A DNA stretch of 64,000 bases from Callorhinus ursinus (GCF_003265705.1 NW_020312904.1:5266306-5330305), one strand, 5' to 3'; shown: positions 11,852 to 26,100, numbered from the stretch's first letter. Made by a program: numbers and translations. Notes: generated by a model from the sequence alone, not told the origin.

Positions 11852-14158
11852 GTATGTAGAAAAAATAATAATAAAATAAAAGAACTACATTTTAGTTACA
11901 CATATCAGAATCTATAAAAGGTTAGAGAATATCTGAATTGCTTTTTCTTCATCTTTTTGAATGACAAATTCATCTTCATTGGATAATTATGAACTTTACA
12001 TAGTGATTTGCGGTTTATCAATTATTTCCCACACAGTATTCTTATTTAAAATGGCCTTCAACTATAAGGTGGGTATAATTATTATTTTAAGTTTCTAGAT
12101 GAAAAAATAAGACCATAAGCATCTTAACTAGATCTTCTGCTTAGCAAGTGGAGGCAGAAATGGAGCTCGAATGTTCTGGGTACACACATCAGCACTGCCG
12201 ATGCTACACTGAGCTTTAAGGGTAAAATTGTGTATAAGCATGTTTGGTTAAGTGGTCTGTAGAAAGGAGCAACCCACATTCACTTGTTCCCCGACCCCTC
12301 TCTGTGTGGTGCAGATATCGTGGGTCGGGGATTATTTGCCTTGAGCACCATTATTTCTGTTTTCATTCTAATGTCTATTATAACTTCAGATTTACATGAT
12401 CACATAAACTGTGGTGGGGCCCAAAATGTAAAAAAGTACTTAATAATATGACATTTTAGAATTTAGGCTTTTGCTCTAAGAAGTATTTTGTTTATGTTGG
12501 TGTGTATCCTGCATTGATCGCCCTGTATAAATCTTAAATAAAAATACAAGCTTTATAATCTCGGCACATTCATTGAAAGCACTATGCTCTATTGTAAAGT
12601 AAAATGTACCACAGAGTTAATTCCCATTTCACCAGGTCCTCTTCCTGTCTCAGGGATTTATGAATATTTGATGAACTGCCCTGGTTACCAGCCTTCTAGG
12701 TATTTAAAGCTCCCTTCCTGCCCCCTTCACCCCCCACTCCGTTCCTGGGATGCAACTCTCTGAGTTTATTTCTTAAGTGAAGTTACTTCTTTTTTTTTTT
12801 TTTTAATGATTTTCTTATCTGAAAGATAGGAAAGAATTAAAATGTGAATTTTATTTACTTTGAAACAGTGAATCTCAACTGGGAGCAATCCCCACCCCCA
12901 CCCCCAGAGACCTTTAGCAATTTTAGGAGACATTTTTGGTTGTCACAGGTGGGATGGGGGTGCTACTGATATCTAGTGGGTAGAGGCCAGGGATGCCACT
13001 AAACATCCCACAGTGCATGAGACAGTACCCCCCCACACACCCCCCCCCCAAAGAACTACCAGGCCCTAACATCAGTGGTACTATAGAAGGTAATAATTGC
13101 TGCAGAAATTTCCATTCCTTCCAGTGATCTATAGAAAACCAGGCTCCAGTGAGTCACATGAGCAACTCATACTCAGGAGTTCTGCTACTTTATGTGTTTC
13201 TTAGAAATGGTAGTAGATGTGTGTGTTTATATGTTTTTGTACAACTGGAAAAAGCTAAGATGGCCATGTGGCTGCCACAATAAAATCCCCCAAACGAATG
13301 TGAGAATTGTTCAGCTGATTCACTATCCTTCTTTATTTAATGGGAAATGTCATCCTGTCTCGATGAACACTGAAAAGGAGAGGCTGACCAGGGCATCTGT
13401 AGATTGGTATCACGGGATCCCTGCACCCCCCCTTCTGATCAGGGTGAAGTTGGCTTTGATCTCCAGAGTGGGTGGTCAGAGGCCTTCAGGAGCACACATG
13501 CAGGCTGATGGCCCTGCACTCAGGGGATGGATCGAAGAGGCAAGAAAGGGAGAGAGTCCGATAATGTAGGTGACCACGGCCATTGTCAACAGGGAAGGGG
13601 AGATTGTGAAGGTTGACATTCCCACTACTTTAACATGGGAAGCGTGTGCCCTCAGTTATCATGTGGGTGAGTGTGCCTCAACATACTGCCCATACACACA
13701 GGAAAGTGATGGTCTCAGCAGTGATCATGCTCTCTTCCCTGGTCTCTCTCTCTCTTTTTTTTAAGAGAGAGAGAGAGCGTGAGTGAGTGAGGAGGGGAGG
13801 GGCAGAGGGAGAAGGAAAGAGAGAATCCCTTAGCAGGCTCCACACAGGGTTCAATCTCATGACCCTAAGATCATGACTTGAGCTGAAATCAAGAGTCAGA
13901 CGCCTGACTGACTGAGCCACCCAGGTGCCCCTTTCCTGGTCTCTTTTGAAATCAAAGACACAGACCGGCAAGATGGCTGGCCACAGTTAGCTGGCATGGG
14001 AAGAGGAGAGTGATGGCACAGCAAGGCTAATGGCCTCCACACCCTCTCCCCTGTCAGGCACCGCACTGCCCGAGCAGCAGGTGGGCCTGTACAAGCACAT
14101 TACACTTTCAGGAAGAAGAGCCATCCACAAATAAAGCGTTATGATAGTTGTCAGGTGC

Positions 14159-14190
<32 letters not shown>

Positions 14191-17100
14191 TTGCATTAAG
14201 AAAGAACAAAGTACAAGAACATAACCTTATTCCTGTTTTTCTCTTCATTCTTCTGTAGCATCACCTCTAGAAACCAATCTCGCAAGGAAAACATTCTCAC
14301 AAAGTTATCCAGACATGAGGATCACTGTACATCATTGAAGAAAGCACTACTGATCGCCAACACTGTAAGATTTTGGAACCCTTCTCTGGTGAAAACTTCA
14401 TTGTTTCTCAGAATGCGAACCCTCAGAATAAGGCCAATAAAAACTGTATATTCATTCATTTATCCAACCAACAGACATTGTTTGAGCTCCTATTATATGC
14501 TAGGAATTATTCTGAGCACTTAGGGCTATAAGGCCCGACCTCAGGAGTTGGGTGTGTTTGGGGGGATCAGATGACATAAAATGTGCTATGCCGCAGTGAG
14601 GGAGATGCCAGGGGATGAGAACAGAGTGTGGCAAGGTCGTTAAGGTTGCAGTGACTGCCTATCGTTTGCTGTTTAACGAGTAATCCCAACCTGTTGAACC
14701 TTACCCACTCCAGCCTAGAGTGTGTGGGTTCATAACAACGTGTAACCCATCCAAGGAAAGTTTTCTTAGATCCAAAGAGCCTATTTCCTGGTTTATTATA
14801 CTGCAGAGAGGAGGCTAATTCATGAATTTGTAACTTGCTCGAAATATTACTCCTGTCCCAATTTAATGTTTATTTTAGAAAGCAGCACTTGGATACTTTT
14901 GAAACATGCAACATTTCCCAAGTTTGTTATTTACTAAGTACATTCAATAACTGAATCTAGGAAATCTGGAGGGGTCCGGTGACTTGCTCTGCCTCAGACT
15001 CAAGTACAACTGTGTATAAAAGAGGAGATGGTTGTCCTCAGTGGCAGCCTTCCTGTAAGGCAGCTACAGGGCAGCATTTTGGGGAGGAGCCCACATGGCC
15101 TGGAGGTGGACCACAAAGTTCAGTGGTTTGCTCTCTGTACTGGAGACTCCTCGCCTCTGTCAATCTAGAATGCCATTGCTTAGGATTTCTGAGCATAGCG
15201 TAGACTCAGAGATTTGGGGTTCTGTTTTCTTTAGGGGAAGGGGCATTTTAACTAGCCCACTGTTCTAGTTATTCTTTAGACCTATATGACTTGATCTCTT
15301 CTCCTGAATGAACAATAATATTGAGTGCTTAACAATGTGCCAGGTACTGTCTTAAGTGATTTACTTGTCTTCACTCACTTCAGCCTCTCAGCACCTCTGT
15401 GAGGTAGACACTATAATTATCTCTATTTGATCCTTTCATTTTGCCCTTATTTGCTGAGGAAAGGGAGCATCAGTAGTAAGTACCCAGCTTGAGGCTCCCA
15501 GCTAGTGAGTGGTGGAGCCAGGACGCAAACCAGCTACTCCGGAGAGGCCTACTGCTGCCCTGGGCAGAGCTGCCTGGAAGTGTGCTGGCTGGGCCTCCTC
15601 TTAGAGATAAATGAAGGCTTTTGTGTGTTTACCCACCTCAGTACCGAGCATGGTATATTGAAGCAATTTAATTAAAAATAGTGAAATCTCATCTCCATTA
15701 ATGGAGTACGATAATCATGCTAACCACTCCAAATACTGGACTATTTAACAGTCATTGATCTACTGTTCCACAAACAGAACTGATCAACAAACACGTCATG
15801 TGGGTGAGGAATGGAGTGCCTGCCCCACGCTGGGCCTGGCTGTGGGCACTTACACTGAACACATAGATGAGTAATGCAAAGGCCCTGCCAATGATGAGCT
15901 CACACTCTGGAGTGTCACATAACAGCAGTGACCATCAGATACCTTAGAATTGCAGAGTGCATGGTTGCCAAGTGGGACTCCCAACCCCCCTACCATGTGC
16001 CTTGGTCTTGGGCACATTCTGGGACCTGGAAGGAGGAGAGCAGAGGGAGAGAGCCAGGAGGAGGCAGGCTGCAGAACACAACAGTAAGAAGCAGATCCAT
16101 CTCCTGCTGTAGAGAGGGGTGTGGAATTATTACAGGAAAGACTGCTTTAGATCTGCTGCAACTCAGACATCCCAAGTAGCTGTATGTGCTACCTCTACAC
16201 ATTGCCACCTTCCCTCTGAGTGGACCTAGTCACCTCCATCACTTACATTTAAATCTGGTCTGGCTCCCTTTCTATCACCCAGAAACAATTTGTACCCTGC
16301 CTGTTCACCCACTCTTTTTCTCAGTATTATTTGTAGCTCACATGATTTTCTAAATAGAAAGTACAGACTAATCTTCCAGAAAATACTAGAATTAATCATA
16401 GAATTTAGAAGGTCATTGCATACAAAATCAGTATTCAAAGATCAATATGATTTCTGTAAATTACAATAAGCAATTAGAAAAAGAATTTTTAAAATATTGT
16501 TTCTAACAATATCTTTAAAAAAATCAAATGCCTAGAAATATACCTAATAAAAATATGCAAATTCTCTACATTGAAGACTACAAAGATCACTTTTAGAAAT
16601 AATAACAATCCTTCACTAACTTTCAGAAAAAAATATAGGAGGAAGGACTGCTTCCCAACTCATTCTCTGAGGCCAATATTACCCTAATACTAAAGCCAGA
16701 CAAAGGGACCACGAGAAAAGAAAACCAAAGATCAATATCCTTCATGAATATTGTTGCAAAAATTCCCAGCAAAATATTAGTGAACCAAATTCAGCAACAT
16801 ACAAAAAAGATTAAATGCTGTGACCATGTGGGATTTATCCCAGGATTGCAGGTTTGGTTTGACTTCCAAAAAATCAATTAATAGAGTACACAATATTAAT
16901 AAAATTAAAGACAAAACCACATAATCATCTTGAGAGATGCAGAAAAACTATTTGAAAAATCCAACACTGTTTCATGATAGCAACTTTCAACAAACCAGGA
17001 ATAGCAGGGAAATCCCTTAAACTGTTAAAGGGCATCTACAATGAACCCATAGCTAACAGCTAACCATAGTTGATGGTAAGAGACTGAATACTTTCCCCCA

Positions 17101-20100
17101 AGATCATGAAAAACAGAACAATGTCAGCTTTTGCTACTTCCATGCAACATTGTACTGAAGTTCTAAACAATGCAATCCTGAAAGAAAAGAAATAAAAGGC
17201 ATCCAGATTGGAAAGGAAGAAGTAAAACTGTCTTTATTCACGGACAACATGATATACACACACAAACTTCTATAAATAATAAAGTTCATCAAGGTTGCAG
17301 GATATAAGATCAATATACGAAAATCAGTTATATTTCTATAAACTAGCAATGAACAATCTAAAAACGAACTTCAGAAAGCAATTCCATTCACAATAGCATC
17401 AAAAAGACTAAAATACCTAGTAATAAATTTAACAAAAATGCCTGACTTGTACACTGAAAGTTACAAAACACTGTTAGAAGAAATAAAATGTAAGTACATG
17501 AAGAGACATTCCATATTCATGGATTGGAAGACTCGCTATTATTAAGATGGCAGTTCTCTCCAAATTGATCTATAGATTTAATGCTGCAAACGCCATTAAA
17601 ATGCCAACTGGCTTTTTTTGCAGAAATTTAAAAAATTGATCTTAAAATTCATATGGAAATGCAAAGGTTGCTGAGTAGCTAAAACCAATCTTGGAAAAGA
17701 AGAATGAAGTTAGAGCACTTACGCTTCCAGATTTTGAATCTTCATACAGAGCTACGGTATCAGGACAGTGTGGCACTGGCATGAGGATGGACATATCGAT
17801 TGATGGAACAGAACTGAAGGTCCAAAAATAAGCCCTCACATTTATGGTCAGTTCATCTTTTACAAGATCAGTAGGGGGAAAGGATCGTCTTTTCAACTAC
17901 TGGTGCTGAGACAATTGGATATCCATTTGTAAAAAGATGAACTACCTTACCCATACACAAAAATTCACTAAAAATGAGCCATAAACCTAAATATGAGTTA
18001 AAATGGCAAAATCCTTAGAAGAAGGCATATGCATAAATCTCTGTGACCTGGGTTAGGCAAAGATTTCTTAGCTATGATACTAAAAGCATGATCCATAAAG
18101 GGAAAAAAAACCCATACATTGGACTTCTCAAAATTAAAAATTTGTGCTTCAAAAGATAAGCCACGCTCTGGGAGAAAATATATGCAAATGATATATTTGG
18201 TAAAGGACTTGCACATAGAATATATAAAAACTTTTAGAACTCAGTAAGAGGAAAACCCAGTGTAAAAAATGGGCAAAACATTTGAATAGACATTTCATCC
18301 AAGAAGACATACGAATGGCCAACAAGCACATGAAAAGATGGTCAACATCACTAGACATCAGGGAAATCAAATCAGAAGCACACTGAGACACCACTTCCCA
18401 ACCGTGGGGTGACGATAGTCCACCCACGTAGTCAGTAGTAAGTGCTGACAAGGATGTGGAGATGGAATGCTCCAACACTCTCATGCTGGTGGAGATGTGA
18501 AGTGCTACAGCTTCCACTGAAGTAACAACATGGTCATTTCTTTAAAATTAAACAGAAATGTACCACATGACCCAGCAATTCCTCTCGTAGGTGGCTGCCC
18601 AAGAGAAGTAAAACCATATGTCTACACAAAGACTTGTGTGCAAATGTTCACATCAATGTTATTCATAATCTCCAAACTGGAAATGATCCAAATGTTTATC
18701 CACTTGTGATAAAATAAACAAAATGTGGCATCTCCATACAGTGGGATAATAACAAGGATAAAAAAGATCAAAATACTGATCCATGGTACATCCCGGACGA
18801 ACCTAAAAAATGTTATGCTAAGTGATGGAAGCCAGATGCAAAGTGCATACCGATGCATATAGTGTATGCTTCTGTTTACCTGAAATACCTAAGACAAAGT
18901 GAATACAGAGAGATAGCAAATAGACAAGTTACCTTAGGTTGAGGAAATGGACACAAGGTTTCTTTTGAGATGATGGAAAGTTCTGGAAGCAGATGGTGAA
19001 GGTTGCACAATGCTGTAAATTTATTAAAAATCATAATTTTCCTATGTGGGCATTAAAAATTTGATGATCACTCCCAAACCAAAAAGCAAGCATGCATATA
19101 TTCTCTAAATTATTTAATTTTCCCAAAGACACCCTTATATCCTTTTCTGATTTTGGACCCCAAAGTAGTGGCTGACATTTACATACTGCTTTATGACTTA
19201 GCCCCTTTGTCACATTAATAGTCACAGTGTCTCTGTGAGAGAGGTAGGGATTCTTTATTTCCCGTTTTTCCAGTAAACAGTATCTTCTCATTTTGATATT
19301 TAATTTGCTTGTTGGTAATTTTTTATTCTGGGGGAAGAATTTGCCTCATAGTGTTTTGCTTATAATACGTTTTCTTATGCAGCATGGCTGAAATTTTTCT
19401 TGCTAAGTAATTGTCCATTTATGTAATTGATGAGGTTGGTGGGAGTGAAAATAAGCATAATTAATATTTTTAGTAAATTGGCAAGTTGTAATTGAATTGC
19501 CGGGAAGTTGTGTGTCCTCTGCTACTGAACAACATAGCCCGCAGGTGGGGATGGGGCGGGAGGAGCTGTGACAGCCAGCACTTCGCCTGTCCCGAGGCGG
19601 CGGTCAGCCTGTGCCCGCGAGATCGGCCTCTTTCCTCACTCGGGGCCATGTCCTGCCCACGTCCTCAGAGACAGCATTGTGGGAATGGCATCCCCCCTGC
19701 ACCCACCCAACACACTGCTCTTGGCTCACAGCGTTATCTAGTGACCACCACCTGAGGGATTCTTGCTTCCTCATAATTCTGTTTGGCCAGAGCTCACTCT
19801 TTATTCAGTGATGCTTAGTATATATAATGCTTTTCCTTCCTTTTTCCTTTTTTAAAAAAATTCCCTTATATACACTCTCATGCTCAGAAACCTGATGGAC
19901 GGATAACAGGGGAAGAATTGCGACGTCTCCTAAATTGCATGGTTGTAAAAATGAGTGATTCAGAATTCAAAGAATTGATGCAAACGCTTGACCCTGGGGA
20001 CACTGGATGGGTCAATGTCTACACGCTTATTGAACTGCTTGAAGAGAACCCTAAGGTGAGTTTTATGACAGCTCCATATTTGATTTTCTGTCGATGGCAG

Positions 20101-23100
20101 GAAACTTAAAAGTATTCATGGTGAAATCAGAGGCGGTTGGTGAAACAGTCTTAAATAAAGGACTTCACGTTTTTCAGCTGGGTTAATTTTCATTTTTTAA
20201 AAAAGATTTATTTATTTGAGAGAGAGAGAACGTGCATGCATGCATGCACAGGGGGAGGGGCAGAAGGAGAGGGAGAGAGAATCTCAAGCAGTGCGGAGCC
20301 TGATGCAGAGCTCAATCTCACGAACCTAAGATCAAGAGCCAAAATCAAGAGTTAAAGTCAAGAGTCAGATGCTTAACCAGCTGAGCCACCACGTGCTTCT
20401 AATTTTCATTTTAATAAGACTTAAGTTTTTGAGTTGTTCGATTTTAACTTTCAGTGTCAAAATCTTACTGAAAGGTGATATTTGACATTTCTGGAAACCC
20501 CTCCTGGGATGAGAGCACCTATGTGTGCAGGATGTATCTTCCTTTAACAACATGCCGGCGGTGCCCCTCCTGCAACCATGTCTTGCACGGGCATGTTTGT
20601 GAATTACTCCTCTGGTTCTCATTAATATTTTTAGAGTTTTTATGTTAATTCCCCATTAAAAAAAAAAACTGCTATTGCCTCTGGTGATCTGTACTTGCTT
20701 TTTGAAAAGTTGACAGAGTTTTATTATTAGAAATGCTTTTATAACTTTAATAACGATTAGCACTTAACAATTTTAAGAACTTTAAAAAATTAGATTAGTG
20801 TCAGGTAATACATGTGATAGACATGAACAGATTCTTTTTGAAATATTTGTTATAGACTTCCTTTAGCAGGTACAAATTAGTTTTTCACTAATATTATGAT
20901 TTCTTGAGCGCCCACCTTGTGCAAGGTGGTGACCACATCCTAAACCAATGTCATTTGGTCCTTCTTGAACCCTAGTTCAAAAGTAAGTCCCAGAATTCTT
21001 AATCTCAGAAAACAAACAGGGTTGCTGGAGTGGTCGGGGGGGGGGGGGGGATGGGGTGGCTGGGTGATAGACATTGGGGAGGGCATGTGCTGTGGTGAGC
21101 GCTGTGAATTGTGCAAGACTGTTGAATCACAGACCTGTACCTCTGAAAAAAATAATACATTATATATTTAAAAGAAGAAGAAGAAGAAGATAGTAGGAAG
21201 GGAAAAATAAAGGGGGGGAAATCGGAGGGGGAGACGAACCACGAGAGACGGACTCTGAGAAACAAACTGAGGGTTCTAGAGGGGAGGGGGGTGGGAGGAT
21301 GGGTTAGCCTGGTCATGGGTATTAAGGAGGGCACGTATTGAATGGAGCACTGGGTGTTATACGCAAACAATGAATCATGGAACACTACATCAAAAACTAA
21401 TGATGTAATGTATGGTGAGTAACATAACACAATAAAATAAAATTAAAAAAAAATTAAAACATAATGTCTAAATAAAAAAGAAAAAAAAAGTAAGTCCCAG
21501 GGCCCTCACACACAGAAAAGAATAATTGTACCTTTTCCTGAACTTTGTTATATTAGCTCCTGAGAATTGGGGCCTCTGGCTGTCACAGCAACTCTGCACA
21601 CAGCTTTTTTTCTCTAAAAACAAAATATGGACATGTAAACAATCTGCTCTCCACGTGACAAGTGGCTGGATCTTTGCTCAATATAAACCACATCCTCGGC
21701 CACCATGCTTAAAAGGCCTCGGGTGGCTGTCGGGGCTCTAGGAGAAAGCAAGACTTCCTAACCTGGCTAGCAAGGTGCCCACATAGTCCAGCCCTGCTGA
21801 CTGGCTCCCGGAATCCTCGTGGGCCACACTGGCTTGGGTCCTCAGGTGCCCCCAGGTCCCTCCTGCAGCCTGGGCACACTGTGGCTCCTGCCAAGATTCC
21901 CTTCACACTCCTCGGCAGGTCTCGGTGCACCCGGTATCTTCCCAGGGACCCTCCGTGATGCCTCTGCTGAAGCCTGTCTGGTGCCCCTGGCCTCACACAC
22001 CTGCCAGTCACAGTGTCACAACTCGGTCATTATGTGGTCATGCCTCCACAAAGACAGGCCGTTCTGTTTTCACTGCCCGTTGTACCCACGGGGGCTAGCG
22101 CACTGCTCGGCTCACTCAAAAAACAGTGCAGTGAGTGAATGAATGAACATACAGGAATGGAGGAGAAAAATTAGAAAACATGGTTATGCAAATAGAAGAA
22201 AATGAAAATCACCACTAGTTCTAACACGGAGGGATTGTTACCCACTGTTAGACTTTGTGGTCTATTGCATGCACCTTGTTTTCAGCTTTATTGCAGTATA
22301 ATTGATACACGAAAGCAGTACATATTTAATGTATGCAATTTGAAGATTGGATGCATACTTTCATGTATGATATCTATTTTATTTTAAAACGAGATCCTAT
22401 AATTAATGACTTTTTAGTCAGTCGGTGCTGTCCCTTACTAGCATGTCCTTAACACTGTCAGTAAAAATTCTGCTGTATGATTTTAAAAGATACAGAGTAA
22501 CTATTCTGTTTAAAGTACATGTTCTTTTTTTTTCCCTTTTATAAATCTTGCTACGATGGATATTGTAGTGCCTGCTTTTTTGCACCATTCTATGATGATT
22601 CCTTTTGTACAAATTTCTAAAAATGAAATGATTAGGTGAAAGAATATACATTTTATTCTTGAAATTATTTTAATTATTTTAAAAGAGGAATATATGTGTA
22701 AAGTACAAAATGCAAAAGATGCAAAAGGGAACATGTGAAAAGTAAGTTTTTCTTCCAGCTCTGTTCCCTTGCCACCCCCCCAGAGGCGGTCACCATTGCC
22801 CCAGAGTGTGTAGATTATCAAATTGTCTAACGTTACCCCTTGTCGACACTGGCAATTGACTTCCGTTTTAAATTTTTACCATTCTGAAAGGCAAAAACGC
22901 CGCCTCATGATTCTTTTATTTTGCATTTCTTTAAGCCAGGTGATAGATTTTTTTCATGTTTATTGTAATTTTTTTAAAATAAGTGCTAGTTAAATATTAT
23001 GATCCCCATTTCCAGATGGGGATTAGGGAGCAACCTCAATTGCTCACGCTCTCAGAGTTAATTGGCTAATCAGGGGCAAAGCTAGAAAGTCCGTGTCTGT

Positions 23101-26100
23101 CTGCCTCCAAAGCTCCTACTGCCTCGAGGAGTGATTCGTACCTACACACTTTCTCTTTCCCAATTAGATACGAAAACTCTCCTCCTGTACAGACACCATG
23201 GTACCTCTCCTCCTGGCTTGGGATTCAGTAAGTAACTTTCCTGTGTGGTCCCAGCATGCTAGCACCCAGGTTACAAAGGTACTGCTTAGGGGCGCCTGGG
23301 TGGCTCAGTTGGTTAAGCGTCTGCCTTCGGCTCAGGTCATGATCCCAGGGTCCTGGGATCGAGCCCCACATCGGGCTCCCTGCTCCGCGGGAAGCCTGCT
23401 TCTCCCTCTCCTACTCCCCCTACTTGTGTTCCCTCTCTCACTGTGTCTTTCTCTGTCAAATAAATAAAGTCTTTAAAAAAAATAAAAGGTACCGCTTGGT
23501 AAATATATTTGTTTTTTGTGTTAGGTGGAAGAGATTGTTCAGGACTCGATTACTAGGAATCTCCAAGCCTTCTACAAAATGCTACAGTCATATGACCTTG
23601 GAGACACGGGGCTCATTGGTCGAAATAATTTCAAGAAAGTCATGCGCATATTCTGCCCATTTTTAACGATCGAACATTTACTGAAGTAAGTGTTTTGGTC
23701 ACGAAATTAATTCGGGTCATGTTTTTTGTCAAGTCTGTTTATAATCCTAAAACAACTTCTATGTGTGTTTGCAGTATCGATAGGGAATATTGATAATTGC
23801 TATTTATTGGGTCTTTACTAACATAGGACATGGGTCGAGAGTTTGGCATGTGCTCTGTGATTTAGTTCTTGCAACAGCACTCCTTTCCATGGATAAGGAC
23901 GCCGAGGTCTGAAGAAGTTAAGTCCCCATCCACAGGCACATAGCTAGGAGGCTGTGGATTGAATCTACCTCCCAGGTCTTTGTGACTCTTCTGCTCTTAA
24001 TCCTGATGCCAGTTTACCTCCCAGGGTGCCTGGCTGCCATCAGCCATCCTGTGGAGAGAGGCTGGAATTATAGTTGTGTTTTACTTTAGTTTAAAACTTG
24101 CCTCTTGGGGGCTGAGCGAAGCTGGAAGGGGACCGGAATCTTAAGAGAAAGAAGAGCACAGTGCCTTGAAGGCCCCTGTGAGTCTCCTGCCATGTGTCTT
24201 GTTCACCCCGCTCATGGCTGCCCTTGGAGCACAGAGCCCACTTGCTTCCCTCTCCACGGTGACCTTGAGAACCTACAGCTTGAATCCTGCTTCCCCTGCC
24301 ACCACCCGAACGTCCTGCTGTGCCCTCCAGCTTGTCGTCCAGAACTCAACCTTACAGACTATTTGGTCCATGCTTCCCACTGTGGACAGCCATCTGGGAG
24401 ATTAGATGGAAATCCACTGAATCACAGGGAAGAAAGTTACTCTAATTCTCTCTTAGTCCTTCTGCCTGGAATGTTAAAAATCTTATATTTGTTGCTTTTG
24501 ATGACATTACATTGATTTCAGGTGACACAGTTGATCTACCAGTAGTTGTTGGCCACTCGAGTCTCCTTTCTGTGAACGTTCATGTTTCATTACCCATTTT
24601 TCCTGTGGTTGGTTTTTGCAGGAGAAGAAGGGTTTACAGGAGGAGGGTGAGGCCAAGGCTTTCCTGAGCAGAGAGGTGCACAGAGCTTGGTGTTTGCATT
24701 CATCCATTCACTGAACATTTGCAGAAAGGCCAGCTTGCTGGAGTGTGGGAAACACGGAAGGGGGGGAGACAGGTGGCAGCAAGTCAAGAGAGAGAGTTCT
24801 AGAGGGAGCTCAGGGGGCCTCTGCAGGGCAAGAAGGGAGTGTGCAGGGGCTTCAGCTGCCTTGGCCTTTGCTATGTGCAGTCAAGAGCAGGGTACCCATG
24901 GGGACAGTTCATTTACTCCTTCACTTAGTCTTTCACTCTGTGGGTGTTATTAGGGAGTGCCTACTGCATACCCTCTCTCCCACGTAACCAGTTAACAGAA
25001 ATCTCTTTATTTCCAGGGTGCTCTAGTGTGGGGGAAAGAGATGCAGACAAACCCAGCATGGCCTGTGAGCACAGCTCTGGGTGAAATCAGAGGAGCACTC
25101 ACTTACAGCTGGGCAGGATGGAATGTGGGAAGCTTCTCGGATGTGATGCTTGAGTCCAAAGGGCAAAGGGAAGGGCATTTCAGGACGTAGGATATGGGGC
25201 AAAGCGGAGAGAGTAGGGGCACATCTGGGGACGGGCAAGCCCTGTAGGACTGTTGGGGCAGGCAGTTATGTAGGGAGGAACAGCCGGGGGATGATGCCGA
25301 GGGATGGGCGGGGTCAGGCTAGAATGGGAACTGGGGCCATCCGACAGGGCACTGGTTCCCTACCAGCATCTGAGAATCATCTGGAGAGCTTTGAAAATCC
25401 CAACGCCCATGCCCTGTCCACAGGCTGGGCCAGGCACTGTCATCCTGATGTCCCCACTGGCTCGGAAGTGCAGCTGAAGTGGAGAAGCACAGCCCAGGGG
25501 GCGAGGAGCCTGTGACGTGGCCTTGGATGGGGCGGGAGACAGTGTCACATCTGTGCTCTCTAAGGGTTGCTCTGGCCCCAGTGTGGAGAAAGCACTGTGA
25601 CAGGGAGAGAGGATGGGGACAGGTGGGCGGCACAGCAGGAGGATGGCTGTTCTGGGATCAGCCTTCTGTCCAGAAGGACAGGACTCAGGGACCCTGGACA
25701 TGGAGGTGGGTGGGAGAGAGGACAACCAGAGGCTGTGTCATTGGCCAGTTAGGAAGCACAGAGGAGTCTACAGCCACACCACCCTGAACGTGCCCAATCT
25801 CGTCTGATCTCGGAAGCTAAGCAGGGTCGGGCCTGGTTAGTCCTTGGATGGGAGGAAGCACAGAGGAGTAAGCAAGTCGAATGAAAACTCCAGCAGGAGC
25901 CTCCCAGAGGACGTGGGCACAGACGCGATTCTCTTTACGTTGATGGCCTGAGCCTCCATTCAGCAAGTGTCTGTCTGGGAGCAGGGAGTAGATCATCTGA
26001 GGTGAGAGGGCGGGGCAGGACCTGGCAGAACACCACCAGCTCGTCAGTGACCTGGCCGGAGGGGCAGAGAAGGTCCGGGTGATGGACCAGAACCTGCAGT

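Larger units (their letters stand above)
11852..14258 (+). other. EFCAB6 intron between window exons 1 and 2
   Basis: 2,407 bases. Contains a MIR copy (11990-12185), C-rich simple tracts near 12890 and 13030 and a CAN SINE (13752-13931). A (TTC)n tract at 14160-14190 is followed by the acceptor pyrimidine tract. Nothing else recognised. Confidence 0.85.
14365..19887 (+). other. EFCAB6 intron between window exons 2 and 3
   Basis: 5,523 bases. Contains an unnamed dispersed repeat near 14440-14650, a MIR at 15305-15545, about 2.6 kb of sense-strand L1 (16410-19060) and a MIR remnant at 19170-19260. 15550-16400 and 19260-19887 show nothing recognisable. Confidence 0.85.
20056..23167 (+). other. 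EFCAB6 intron between window exons 3 and 4
   Basis: 3,112 bases. Contains a CAN SINE (20196-20399), a carnivore L1 3'-end insertion (20994-21486) and a MIR (22975-23125). The remaining stretches, including 21500-22970, show nothing I can name beyond AT-rich sequence that may be old L1. Confidence 0.85.

Noticed and set aside
25766..25854. A functional 5S rRNA gene
   Set aside because: The last third is missing, the internal control region is cut and no T-run terminator follows directly.
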